This document shows positions 53,193-61,216 of a stretch of 64,000 nucleotides of DNA, piece after piece. This DNA comes from CAZQEZ01 sp964592475 (GTDB taxonomy: Bacteria > Bacteroidota > Bacteroidia > Cytophagales > Cyclobacteriaceae), in the NCBI GenBank assembly GCA_964592475.1, contig CAZQEZ010000002.1, positions 13,110 through 77,109 of the forward strand. The letters are read 5' to 3'. The translations under genes and the position numbers were made by a program. The stretch's first letter is position 1, and each line of letters begins with the position of its first letter. The notes below the pieces were generated by a model, which was not told the DNA's origin, made no database searches, and was given only the letters and a program-made list of their open reading frames with translations.

Positions 53193-53497
53193 TCAATTTT
53201 ATGTAATATATTACATAAAAAATAATTGCTCCTTAATCTAAGATCAGAAGCATTCATTTGAAGCAATAAGTATCGCTAATTTACTGAAAAACAGCATCGT
53301 ATATATAATAATCATTTGTTGATTTATTAATTATCCTTAAAATTTGATGTAAGATATAGGATAAACCACCTATTAATGCTGCACCAAACATATCAAATAT
53401 TCAAAGTTTGACACATGGATAGTGAGTAACTATTTAAAGTAGCTGCTACAAATTGTTTAATTTAGAGTATCTATAACTAGATAAAATTAAAGATAAT
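53193..53497. other. intergenic region, no gene seen
   Basis: An AT-rich 305-bp stretch. A palindrome (TTTTATGTAA at 53197-53206 and TTACATAAAA at 53211-53220) follows the DedA-like stop, without a T-tract. No convincing promoter or RNA gene is visible. Confidence 0.45.
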
Positions 53498-53908
53498 ATG
53501 CGGTTAAAGAATAAATTTTTAGTGTTTTCTATACTATTTTTTATAATGGTATTGATAAGCGAAAAGTCAATAGCCCAGCGATTCCGATTGGAAGAGAATG
53601 GAGGCGTTCAACTGGAAGTAAAATTTGATGCTTATAAAGTAAATACAACTATCCAGTTTGTCTGGAATACTAACAACGAAAACAACATTACTTCTTATGA
53701 GATAATTCGTGGAGTAGAAACTGGCCGTTTTATTGATTGGACTACTGTAGCAGTAGTAAGTTCAGATAGAAGTAATAAAAATAATTACACATTTATAGAC
53801 GAAAATCCTACCCTTGGAGAAATGCAATACAGACTCAAAATTATTGCACCTGATGGCAGTAGTGTTGAATATAGTCCGCTTTATCGGGTTATGGATAAAT
53901 CATCTTAA
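53498..53908 (+). CDS. small secreted protein with fibronectin type III-like domain
   Basis: 136 residues. The signal peptide (about 1-26) ends in SIAQ. The mature part (about 40-132) alternates beta-strands in the FN3 style: TIQFVWNTNNENNITSYEIIRG, then VVSSDRSNKNNYTFIDENPTLGEMQYRLKI. It has one domain only and lacks an obvious type IX sorting tail. A related module is common at the end of Bacteroidota secreted proteins, but this short protein is not clearly identified. It could be a surface or secreted component. Confidence 0.65.
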   Translation: MRLKNKFLVFSILFFIMVLISEKSIAQRFRLEENGGVQLEVKFDAYKVNTTIQFVWNTNNENNITSYEIIRGVETGRFIDWTTVAVVSSDRSNKNNYTFIDENPTLGEMQYRLKIIAPDGSSVEYSPLYRVMDKSS

Positions 53909-53957
53909 CACTTGATTAAACTATCAATTTTAAGAGGAACTAAGCGGCCGCTTTTTG

Positions 53958-55082
53958 TTATTTTATTATTTGTTCTCTTAGTTCAGCATTAATAGCAAAG
54001 GCCAGTATCAGGGAGATAATCAATCCTATTGCCGCGTATAATGCATCTTTACTGATCATTTTCCAGGCTTTTCTTATCGACTTACTTCGTTTCTTAGCCC
54101 TCTTTTTGGTATAGCCAATAGCCAACTCTCTCCCCCCCAGCAAGCCAATAAATACCCAAGTAGTACTCATGGGAACGTCATTAACTTCTTTAAAAATGAA
54201 AAGTATTACTGCATAGATAAAATCTACTATCGTGGCTGCCCGAACATCTCTTACTCCTGACTTTTCGTTTACAATGCCTTGAATTTTATCGCCTTTTAAA
54301 TAAAATAATAACCCCAAACCTAAAAATATGTAGCCGGCAAATGCAACAAACTGCCATATACTCAAAGCTCTGGGTAAAAATATGGCTACATTGGCAGCAT
54401 CTTGCATGATCCATGCTGACCACAAAAATCCACTGGTCATCCATTGTAAGTATCTCCAAAATGGCGCGGGCTTTCCTTTAATATATTTTGCAAAAATTCT
54501 GGATACACCAAACCAGACAAGGATGGCTAATACAAATGCTACAACGTATCCCAGTAAGCTCTTACTCAATACATCTGCAATGGCAGTAGCCTGTGTAGAA
54601 AATACGCTCAAAAGCAAAATAGATGTGGAAACCGGCATTCGCAAACGAGTAACGACCAAAAGAATAATAGGAGCAGCTAGTTGTAAAAAGCTAAAGCTTT
54701 CGGGAGCCTCATTAAATCCCTTGTGAGCCAGTCGCTGGTAAGTAACGTCGCCATCGTATACAATCCAGCTATAAGTAACCGTGATGAGAAAAATAGAACC
54801 CATGAAAAGCCAAAGCCAATACCATTTTTTATGACTGTTGGATGATATAAAAGTACCAATAGTCTGAATACTATCATTAGCTATAGCCGAATAGCCTGCC
54901 ATGGCAAAACCGAACCACATAGCTACTTGCGGAAATGGAGATACCGAACCAGCAATGAAGAACAATACCGCGATTAAAGCTATAAATACACTTTCTTTTT
55001 TGGTAAAATCAAATAATTGATAAGCTACCTTAGAAAGTTTATCTTGACTTATCTTTTCATTAATATTTGCCATTGAGCACAA
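53958..55082 (-). CDS. Pit-like inorganic phosphate transporter family membrane protein
   Basis: 374 residues and about ten TM segments. Two internal halves each carry an Asn-Asp-containing helix: AIANDSIQTIGTF near residue 68 and EVNDVPMSTTW near residue 298. They resemble the paired GANDVANA signatures of PiT-family phosphate:cation symporters, though divergent. A Lys/Arg-rich loop (KKRAKKRSKSIRK) follows near residue 330. It is divergent from the Na/Pi cotransporter-type gene, supporting a phosphate link. The start may be Met1 or Met4. Confidence 0.7.
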   Translation of the reverse strand: MCSMANINEKISQDKLSKVAYQLFDFTKKESVFIALIAVLFFIAGSVSPFPQVAMWFGFAMAGYSAIANDSIQTIGTFISSNSHKKWYWLWLFMGSIFLITVTYSWIVYDGDVTYQRLAHKGFNEAPESFSFLQLAAPIILLVVTRLRMPVSTSILLLSVFSTQATAIADVLSKSLLGYVVAFVLAILVWFGVSRIFAKYIKGKPAPFWRYLQWMTSGFLWSAWIMQDAANVAIFLPRALSIWQFVAFAGYIFLGLGLLFYLKGDKIQGIVNEKSGVRDVRAATIVDFIYAVILFIFKEVNDVPMSTTWVFIGLLGGRELAIGYTKKRAKKRSKSIRKAWKMISKDALYAAIGLIISLILAFAINAELREQIIK

Positions 55083-55358
55083 TAAGTTTCTTTTTCCGAA
55101 TAATCTACTTTACAAGCTGCCGTAAAGGTAAAAAGAGAATTAGAAAACATGTGTTAAGTTTTTGTTACCAAAAGGTTTTTTGTTTAACATTAAGATAATG
55201 TCTCGCAGGCTACTTTTATATCGCCTACTCCAATACTGATCGGGTGCAGGTATCCAATTTAATTTGCACCTTCAATTTATCACGTTAATCCTAAAAACAT
55301 AAAATTGTTGAAAAATTTTTGAATATTAAATAAACATGATCATTTCTTAATATTCAAC
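55083..55358. other. intergenic region with a GC-richer patch
   Basis: Between the two divergent phosphate-transporter-like genes. About 55196-55275 is richer in G/C than its surroundings and contains TCCAATACTGATCGGG, which also appears (with a 2-nt insertion and one change) near 63886. There is no clear gene. Confidence 0.4.
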
Positions 55359-55392
55359 TTTGTAGCGAAAGAAAAATCTTGAACTACCTTTG
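55359..55392 (+). promoter_or_regulatory. promoter of the Na/Pi cotransporter-like gene
   Basis: TTTG (55359-55362) and TACCTTTG (55385-55392) are separated by 22 bp; the second is a full match to TAnnTTTG. Transcription would start near 55399, 60 bp before the start codon. Confidence 0.65.
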
Positions 55393-55458
55393 CATTTTAT
55401 TTAGAAATAAATGATAATGAAGTAGCCGGTACCTAAAATAAATATATTTGAAGCAATT

Positions 55459-56592
55459 ATGCGAAGTATTGAAACGGAAGAAATCACTGATATGCCACCC
55501 TTGAATGGGAAAAGGATAATATACCATCTTTTAAAAATTATCCCTATCTTATTTTTCTTTCTACTTTCTATCGATCTTTTAAGTTCTGGCTTTACCCTAT
55601 TGGGGAAAGATGCAGCAAAAGGAGTAATTTCATTAACTTCAAATCCATTTATAAGCTTATTTATTGGTTTATTAATTACTACCATTATTCAAAGTAGCTC
55701 TACCAGTACGTCTATGATCGTCGCGGTAACTGCCTCAGGTTCCATTGAGTTAAAAAATGCCATACCCATGATAATGGGCGCGAATATTGGCACAACGCTT
55801 ACTAGCACCATAGTAGCTCTGGCTTTTATTACCAAGAAAAAAGAATTTAGAAAAGCACTTTCTGCTGGTATTTCCCATGATTTTTTCAATGTACTACTTA
55901 CCTTGATCTTATTCCCTTTAGAATATTATTACAATTTTCTTTCTATAATTACCCGTTGGTTTACCTCCATGGTTGCCCCAGCAATTGCCGGAGATAATGC
56001 TAGCGGCGTGGATTATGAATTTCCTTTTACCAGCGGCATTACTCATTTGTTAAATGATTTGATAGATAATCCAATAATTATTTTAATTATAGCCATCGTG
56101 TTGCTCTTCGGCACTATCAAAATTCTGTCTAAACAAATTTACAAACTACTGCGAGGAGAATTTAGCCATAAGTTGCGTGAGCATTTAAAACAACCTTTTA
56201 CTTCTTTTGCCTGGGGTACCATGCTTACTGCTGCTGTACAGTCGAGTTCAATTACAACTTCTTTGCTTGTGCCAGTAGTAGCTACCGGCAAAATTTCATT
56301 GCGAAAAGCTTTCCCATTCATAATGGGAGCAAATATTGGCACCACTATAACAGCTTTACTAGCTGCCTTATTTAAATCTGAAGCAGCTATTAGCATAGCA
56401 ATTGCCCATTTATTATTTAATTTAATAGGAGTTTTAATTTTCTTGCCTTTTGCCAGACTTAGAAATATACCAATCTTTTTGGCTCGTGAAGTTGGCAAAC
56501 AAACCATGAAATATCGTGTAATTGGATTTGTTTATATCATTCTTACTTTCTTTCTAATTCCCTTTATACTTATTTATTTAAATAAAATATAA
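55459..56592 (+). CDS. Na/Pi cotransporter family protein
   Basis: 377 residues with eight to nine TM segments. Two QSSS repeats mark the family (IQSSSTSTSMIVAV near residue 77 and VQSSSITTSLLVPV near residue 260), each followed by MGANIGTT. The two repeats are the phosphate/sodium binding halves. There is no C-terminal PhoU-like domain. Predicted role: sodium-coupled phosphate transport in the inner membrane. Divergent from the Pit-like gene. Confidence 0.92.
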   Translation: MRSIETEEITDMPPLNGKRIIYHLLKIIPILFFFLLSIDLLSSGFTLLGKDAAKGVISLTSNPFISLFIGLLITTIIQSSSTSTSMIVAVTASGSIELKNAIPMIMGANIGTTLTSTIVALAFITKKKEFRKALSAGISHDFFNVLLTLILFPLEYYYNFLSIITRWFTSMVAPAIAGDNASGVDYEFPFTSGITHLLNDLIDNPIIILIIAIVLLFGTIKILSKQIYKLLRGEFSHKLREHLKQPFTSFAWGTMLTAAVQSSSITTSLLVPVVATGKISLRKAFPFIMGANIGTTITALLAALFKSEAAISIAIAHLLFNLIGVLIFLPFARLRNIPIFLAREVGKQTMKYRVIGFVYIILTFFLIPFILIYLNKI

Positions 56593-56645
56593 ACAAAGAG
56601 TAGAATAAATGACTTTTTATCTATAATCTATCAAAATTAACTTTT

Positions 56646-57032
56646 ATGAAAAAATCAATAAAGAAAAAAACAGAGGAAATAGAAAAAATTGGAAATGAGA
56701 TAAAAAAAACACTCCAAGAAAAACCTAGTAAAGAAAAACAAGAAAAAATATTTGAAGCTGTTGTCATGACAGGTGCAGTTGCATTTGTACTTTATGCTTT
56801 ACTTCGAATGATTTTTGGAAAAAAAAAGGCTAAGAAGAAAAAATCCAGCTGGTCTTCAGCTTTTACATCGTCAGCCAAAAAAGAAACTGACTTTGGAAAG
56901 ATGATTAAAGACCAGTTTTTTATAATTTTGATTTCTATAATTAGTGAGCAATTACAAAAAAAACTAAAAGGAATCAATATCGATAATAATGGACAAAGCA
57001 ATCTACAAAAAGATTCAAAAGAAGATAGTTAA
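56646..57032 (+). CDS. Lys-rich single-TM protein of unknown function
   Basis: 128 residues. An N-terminal Lys/Glu helix (about 1-35) leads to one TM helix (about 38-60, AVVMTGAVAFVLYALLRMIFG), a very basic stretch (KKKAKKKKSSW), a second hydrophobic helix (about 92-106, FFIILISIISEQL) and a polar tail. I do not recognise the family. It lies 53 bp after the Na/Pi-type gene and its 3' end overlaps the following gene by 44 nt, so it is probably cotranscribed and translationally linked to it. Confidence 0.6.
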   Translation: MKKSIKKKTEEIEKIGNEIKKTLQEKPSKEKQEKIFEAVVMTGAVAFVLYALLRMIFGKKKAKKKKSSWSSAFTSSAKKETDFGKMIKDQFFIILISIISEQLQKKLKGINIDNNGQSNLQKDSKEDS

Positions 57033-57753
57033 CAATGAAAAATTATTGGCAGTTTTGATTGATCCTGATAAGGTTACCAATGAAGCCAATTTGCTGAAAC
57101 TAATCCATCTTTGTGTAGAATGCGGGGTAAACAACATATTAGTTGGAGGCTCATTAATTACAAGCAACCATATAAGTCATATTATTACTATGATTAAGGA
57201 GCATTGTGCAATACCAGTAATACTTTTTCCTGGAAACTTTATGCACATAAATCCACTTGCAGATGGTATATTGTTCCTCTCTTTATTATCAGGCCGCAAT
57301 CCGGACCTTTTGATTGGCCAGCAAGTGATAGCGGCTCCTATTCTTAAGCAACATCCACAAATAGAGGTTATAAGCACGGGTTATCTTCTTGTCGATTCTG
57401 GAGCACCTACCACCGCATTATACATGAGTCAAAGCATGCCCATACCCAGGGACAAAACCGATATTGCCGTTTCTACTGCCTTAGCTGCTCAGTATCTGGG
57501 CTTTAGATTACTTTATTTAGATGCGGGTAGCGGTGCACAGCTACCTATAGATTCGTTAATGATCAAGAAAGTAAAAGAGGCCATATCAATGCCTTTAATT
57601 GTAGGGGGTGGGTTGGACTCATCAGATAAAATATCCACTGCTTTAGATGCTGGCGCAGATATGATTGTATTAGGCAATGGTATCGAAAAAAGGCCCGAAT
57701 TATTGATCGAGGCATCCGCTTTAGTAGATGGAAAAGCACAACGATTTCAATAA
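56989..57753 (+). CDS. geranylgeranylglyceryl/heptaprenylglyceryl phosphate synthase family protein
   Basis: 254 residues, a TIM-barrel enzyme of the GGGPS/PcrB family: LLAVLIDPDK near residue 20, VGGSLITSNH near 52, VILFPGNFMHINPLADG near 75, STGYLLVDSG near 125, LYLDAGSGA near 175, VGGGLDS near 205 and VLGNGIEKRPE near 232. These residues match the substrate and phosphate loops. In archaea it makes the ether-lipid precursor; in bacteria such proteins use polyprenyl diphosphates of various length. The product in this organism is unknown. Confidence 0.92.
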   Translation: MDKAIYKKIQKKIVNNEKLLAVLIDPDKVTNEANLLKLIHLCVECGVNNILVGGSLITSNHISHIITMIKEHCAIPVILFPGNFMHINPLADGILFLSLLSGRNPDLLIGQQVIAAPILKQHPQIEVISTGYLLVDSGAPTTALYMSQSMPIPRDKTDIAVSTALAAQYLGFRLLYLDAGSGAQLPIDSLMIKKVKEAISMPLIVGGGLDSSDKISTALDAGADMIVLGNGIEKRPELLIEASALVDGKAQRFQ

Positions 57754-58138
57754 CATACAAAAATTACATCACTCAAAAAGAATAATTTCACCCTTTCCAA
57801 CCTTTATTGAATTATATAAAATTTGCTTGATTAATTTTATAACCCACTCTTTTAAAGGTTATTATATGTAATATTTCCTCTGTACCCTGGTCTTTATACC
57901 TCAAAATTGATCGATTAATTGAAAAGATACCTAGAAGTTTCTGCCTTTCTAAAAAAATTTCTTACATCTCCTTTACTTTTTTATCATTCGATGTGTCTAT
58001 AAGAAAAGCCTCAAGGAAAAAGTGGCTTATTATTAGGTGATAATAAAAGTAATTTGCATACGTGCGATTTTAGGACGTTTTGCTGTTTTTTTAAAAAAAA
58101 TATGGTATTAGTTTTACGGTCAAAATAAAATCAGCTAG
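57754..58138. other. intergenic region, no gene seen
   Basis: 385 bp, AT-rich. A weak stem (AAGCC...GGCTT, near 58006-58030) is the only structure I see; no promoter with full consensus and no tRNA. Confidence 0.4.
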
Positions 58139-59527
58139 ATGATTAGAAAAAGATACTCAAAGTACTTGAACCCGGCCCAGGCCTTGGGTGATTTATTAGG
58201 GTTAAATATTGCCTTTTTATTGGCATACTTAATAAAATTTTCAGAAATATCCGGCGTATTTCAACAGCCTTATTTACAGTTACTTATTTACCTAAACTTG
58301 TCATGGATAGTATTGGTGCTTTTTTACCGGCCATACCGTTTTTCCAGACTTACCAGGGTATTTGAAGTTATAAAATCTCATTTGTCCCTTATAATAATTC
58401 ATTTGCTGCTACTCTCGGCTTATCTTATTATTAATATTAACTCGGTGGTAGTTTATTCACGTCTACAAATTTTAATTACTTATATTTTATTTGCAACTTT
58501 TGTACTTTTCTGGAAATTTGGATTTAATTTTTATTTAAAAGTTTACAGAAGTAAAGGTGGTAACTTTCGCAATGTAGCTATAGTAGGTTATGGAGATTTG
58601 GCCCAGGATTTAACTAAATTTTTTCAAAAGCACACTGAATATGGTTTTAGAATGCTGGGGTTCATCAGTAAGCAGGAGACAGAAAAAGATTTTATCGGTT
58701 TTATAAATAATATAGATGAGCTTATTCTCAACAAAGAAATAGATCAGGTTTACGTTTGCCTTCCATATTTAAGTCATCAAGAAGTAAGGAATGTAATAAG
58801 TAAATGTGAGAGCTCTGGAGTAAACGTGAAACTTATCACAGATTTTCGGGGATTTTCTGCCAAGGGTTTGGAGTTGGAGCGTTTTGACCACATACCCATA
58901 ATTAATGTGACCGCGGTACCGCTTGATATTACAAAGAACAAAGTATTTAAACGCGTTTTCGACATTACCTTTTCATTAATGGTTTTTGTTTTTATTTTCT
59001 CTTGGCTATTTCCATTAATCGCCTTATGGATCAAATTAGATTCAAGAGGACCAATATTTTTTAGACAGCTTCGTACCGGTAAAGATAATCAGGATTTTTG
59101 GTGCTGGAAGTTTCGTACAATGTATGTCAATGGCGAGGCCAATATGAAACAAGCCACTAAAGGTGATTCACGTATTACCAAAGTGGGAGCATTTTTAAGA
59201 AAAACAAGTGTAGATGAATTACCCCAGTTTATCAATGTACTATTAGGAGATATGTCTATTATAGGTCCACGTCCTCACATGTTAAAGCATACTGAAGAAT
59301 ATTCTTCCTTGATAGATAACTTTATGCAGCGACACGTTATCAAACCGGGTATTACAGGTTTAGCTCAAGCTAAGGGATTTAGAGGTGAAACTCAAACCAT
59401 CTTCCAAATGGCTGGCAGGGTAAGGCTGGATAGATTTTACATTGAAAATTGGTCGATGTTACTCGATGTTAAAATTTTGCTATTAACAATAATGTCAATA
59501 ATGCAGGGCGATGAAAATGCTTATTAA
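58139..59527 (+). CDS. exopolysaccharide biosynthesis polyprenyl glycosylphosphotransferase
   Basis: 462 residues. Four N-terminal TM helices (about 12-110), a Rossmann-like middle (about 140-250, VAIVGYGDLAQDL), a fifth TM (about 278-298) and the C-terminal catalytic domain (about 270-460) with KRVFDI, SRGPIFFRQLRTG, WKFRTM, DELPQFINVLLGDMS and GPRP. It transfers a sugar-1-phosphate to undecaprenyl phosphate at the membrane, starting surface polysaccharide. Other polysaccharide genes are absent from the window. The stop codon abuts that of the convergent acyl carrier protein gene. Confidence 0.92.
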   Translation: MIRKRYSKYLNPAQALGDLLGLNIAFLLAYLIKFSEISGVFQQPYLQLLIYLNLSWIVLVLFYRPYRFSRLTRVFEVIKSHLSLIIIHLLLLSAYLIININSVVVYSRLQILITYILFATFVLFWKFGFNFYLKVYRSKGGNFRNVAIVGYGDLAQDLTKFFQKHTEYGFRMLGFISKQETEKDFIGFINNIDELILNKEIDQVYVCLPYLSHQEVRNVISKCESSGVNVKLITDFRGFSAKGLELERFDHIPIINVTAVPLDITKNKVFKRVFDITFSLMVFVFIFSWLFPLIALWIKLDSRGPIFFRQLRTGKDNQDFWCWKFRTMYVNGEANMKQATKGDSRITKVGAFLRKTSVDELPQFINVLLGDMSIIGPRPHMLKHTEEYSSLIDNFMQRHVIKPGITGLAQAKGFRGETQTIFQMAGRVRLDRFYIENWSMLLDVKILLLTIMSIMQGDENAY

Positions 59528-59539
59528 TTAAGCATTTTC
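59513..59539. terminator. bidirectional hairpin overlapping both stop codons
   Basis: GAAAATGCTTA (59513-59523) and TAAGCATTTTC (59529-59539) form an 11-bp perfect stem with a 5-nt loop TTAAT. The stop codons of the glycosylphosphotransferase and acyl carrier protein genes lie within it. Confidence 0.65.
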
Positions 59540-59785
59540 TTCTTCCGTTTGTGCTAATTTTTTGTTGATGTATTGAACGGCTTGCTTTATGGTTTGCAAA
59601 TCTTCGGCTTCATTATCAGGAATTTTAATTTTAAAAGCCTGTTCAAATTCCATTACTAACTCAGCATAATCAAGAGAGTCAATACCTAAATCTTTAATAA
59701 AATTAGCATCAGGGGTTATTTCAGTTTCTGCCAAACCGAGTTTATCCACCATTATTTGCCTAATCCGATTTTCAATCCCATCCAT
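59528..59785 (-). CDS. acyl carrier protein
   Basis: 85 residues, acidic, four-helix ACP pattern. The phosphopantetheine-attachment Ser is in GIDSLDYAEL near residue 37. It may serve fatty acid, lipid A or specialised acyl transfer; it is not next to fab genes, so it is likely a secondary ACP. The short tail is Glu-rich. A candidate promoter lies about 50 bp upstream. Confidence 0.9.
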   Translation of the reverse strand: MDGIENRIRQIMVDKLGLAETEITPDANFIKDLGIDSLDYAELVMEFEQAFKIKIPDNEAEDLQTIKQAVQYINKKLAQTEEENA

Positions 59786-59837
59786 AAAAGCAATATGTTT
59801 ATTTTGATTGTAAAAATAAATAAATATTAGATGATGA

Positions 59838-59845
59838 CAAAGCTA
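59838..59845 (-). promoter_or_regulatory. candidate -7 element before the acyl carrier protein gene
   Basis: On the minus strand TAGCTTTG matches TAnnTTTG, 52 bp before the start codon. A -33 element would fall in the 3' end of the kinase gene and is not evident. Confidence 0.4.
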
Positions 59846-59854
59846 TTCAACAGC

Positions 59855-61216
59855 TTAAAACTTTAAGGAGAATTCAGTGCCTTCATCTATTTTAGATTTA
59901 ACTGCCAGTGTGCCTAAGTGTTGGCGCATTATTTGCCTCGATAAACTAAGACCAATGCCTGAACCTGTTTTTTTGGTAGTGAAAAAAGGTATGAAAATTT
60001 TTGTTTGTGCTTCCTCCTCAATGCCGGGCCCATTATCATTAATGGTGATTGTAGGTTTTCCTTTTTCATCCAAAAAAGAACGAACCCATATTGACTTATC
60101 TTCCTGTTCATGTAGCGCGTGAACTGCATTTTGGATTATATTGATCAATACCTGGTGAATTAGCTCTGCATCAGCATTGATGAGCAAATCATCAGGTATA
60201 ACTTTCATTTCAAAATTTATATTATTCGATTCAAGTTCATGCCTGAACAATACTTGCACCTGCTCTAAGATATCAATTACTTTTACCAGCTTCATTTTTG
60301 GTTTAGGGATGTGGGTGAGGCTACGAAAATCGCTCACAAACCTAATCAAACCATCGCTTCTTCTTTGAATGGTCCTTACTGCCAGGTGCATATCTTCTAA
60401 ATCATCTAACGGAATATACCTGTCAACAGAAATTTCTTCCTCTTTAATATATTCAGCCATTTCTTGCTCTACTGTATTGGCAAGTGAAGAAATAGGGGTT
60501 ACTGAATTCATAATTTCATGTGTAAGTACCCTCACCAGCTTTTGCCAGGCCTCCATTTCATTTTCCTCCAGCTCGCTTTGTATGTTTTGAATACTCACCA
60601 GTTTAAACTCTTCACCCTTTAGCGAAAGTTCAATAATATAAATGGCCAATTGAACAGTTTCTTCATTTTGCTCAATTCTTATCAGATCCCGGCCTCCTGT
60701 TCTTAATTGAAAAAAACTATTAACCAGCGGTTCACTTATTTTATTCAATTCATTTATATTGCGCAAATTATCTACCTGAAATAGCTTTTTAGCAGCAGTG
60801 TTAATTATTTGAACATCGCCGTTGCGCTTAAATGTAAGAATACCAATACCGGCATGCTGTACAATGTTTTTTAAATAATTGTGCTGCTCATCATGAGTTG
60901 ATTTTAGTTCATTTAGTTTATGTAATACTTGGTTAAAATCCGATTTTAACAAATCGATATAGGTGCCATCATTTTTTAATGAATAAGTTTGGGAAAAATC
61001 ATTGTTTTTTATTGATTTGAAAAATACATCAATTTCCTTATGGGTTTTGTCCATAAAATTAATTAAGGAAATTACCTGGTACACTACCAGCGCCAGAATG
61101 AGCAATACCGTGATAAAAAACACATTCTGGTAAATAAGATAAGTGAAAATATAGATGGTAATAGCAATTATTACCACTCTAATAGTAATATTTAGCCTGT
61201 AATCACTAAAGTCCAT
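59855..61216 (-). CDS. sensor histidine kinase, NtrY-like
   Basis: 453 residues. Two TM helices (about 9-27 and 30-50) with almost no periplasmic loop, a helical linker, a PAS-like region (about 115-200), HisKA with RVLTHEIMNSVTPISSLA (phospho-His near residue 234) and HATPase with NIIQNAVHAL, NDNGPGIEE and GSGIGLSLSRQIM. The sensing input is therefore likely intracellular or in the membrane. It overlaps the response regulator gene by 11 bp, indicating a cotranscribed pair. Confidence 0.92.
   Translation of the reverse strand: MDFSDYRLNITIRVVIIAITIYIFTYLIYQNVFFITVLLILALVVYQVISLINFMDKTHKEIDVFFKSIKNNDFSQTYSLKNDGTYIDLLKSDFNQVLHKLNELKSTHDEQHNYLKNIVQHAGIGILTFKRNGDVQIINTAAKKLFQVDNLRNINELNKISEPLVNSFFQLRTGGRDLIRIEQNEETVQLAIYIIELSLKGEEFKLVSIQNIQSELEENEMEAWQKLVRVLTHEIMNSVTPISSLANTVEQEMAEYIKEEEISVDRYIPLDDLEDMHLAVRTIQRRSDGLIRFVSDFRSLTHIPKPKMKLVKVIDILEQVQVLFRHELESNNINFEMKVIPDDLLINADAELIHQVLINIIQNAVHALHEQEDKSIWVRSFLDEKGKPTITINDNGPGIEEEAQTKIFIPFFTTKKTGSGIGLSLSRQIMRQHLGTLAVKSKIDEGTEFSLKF

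Noticed and set aside
53940..53955. AAGCGGCCGCTT palindrome as a terminator of two convergent genes
   Set aside because: Only a 4-bp stem remains if a loop of four bases is allowed. It contains a GCGGCCGC restriction-like sequence, rare in AT-rich DNA, but I see no further support.
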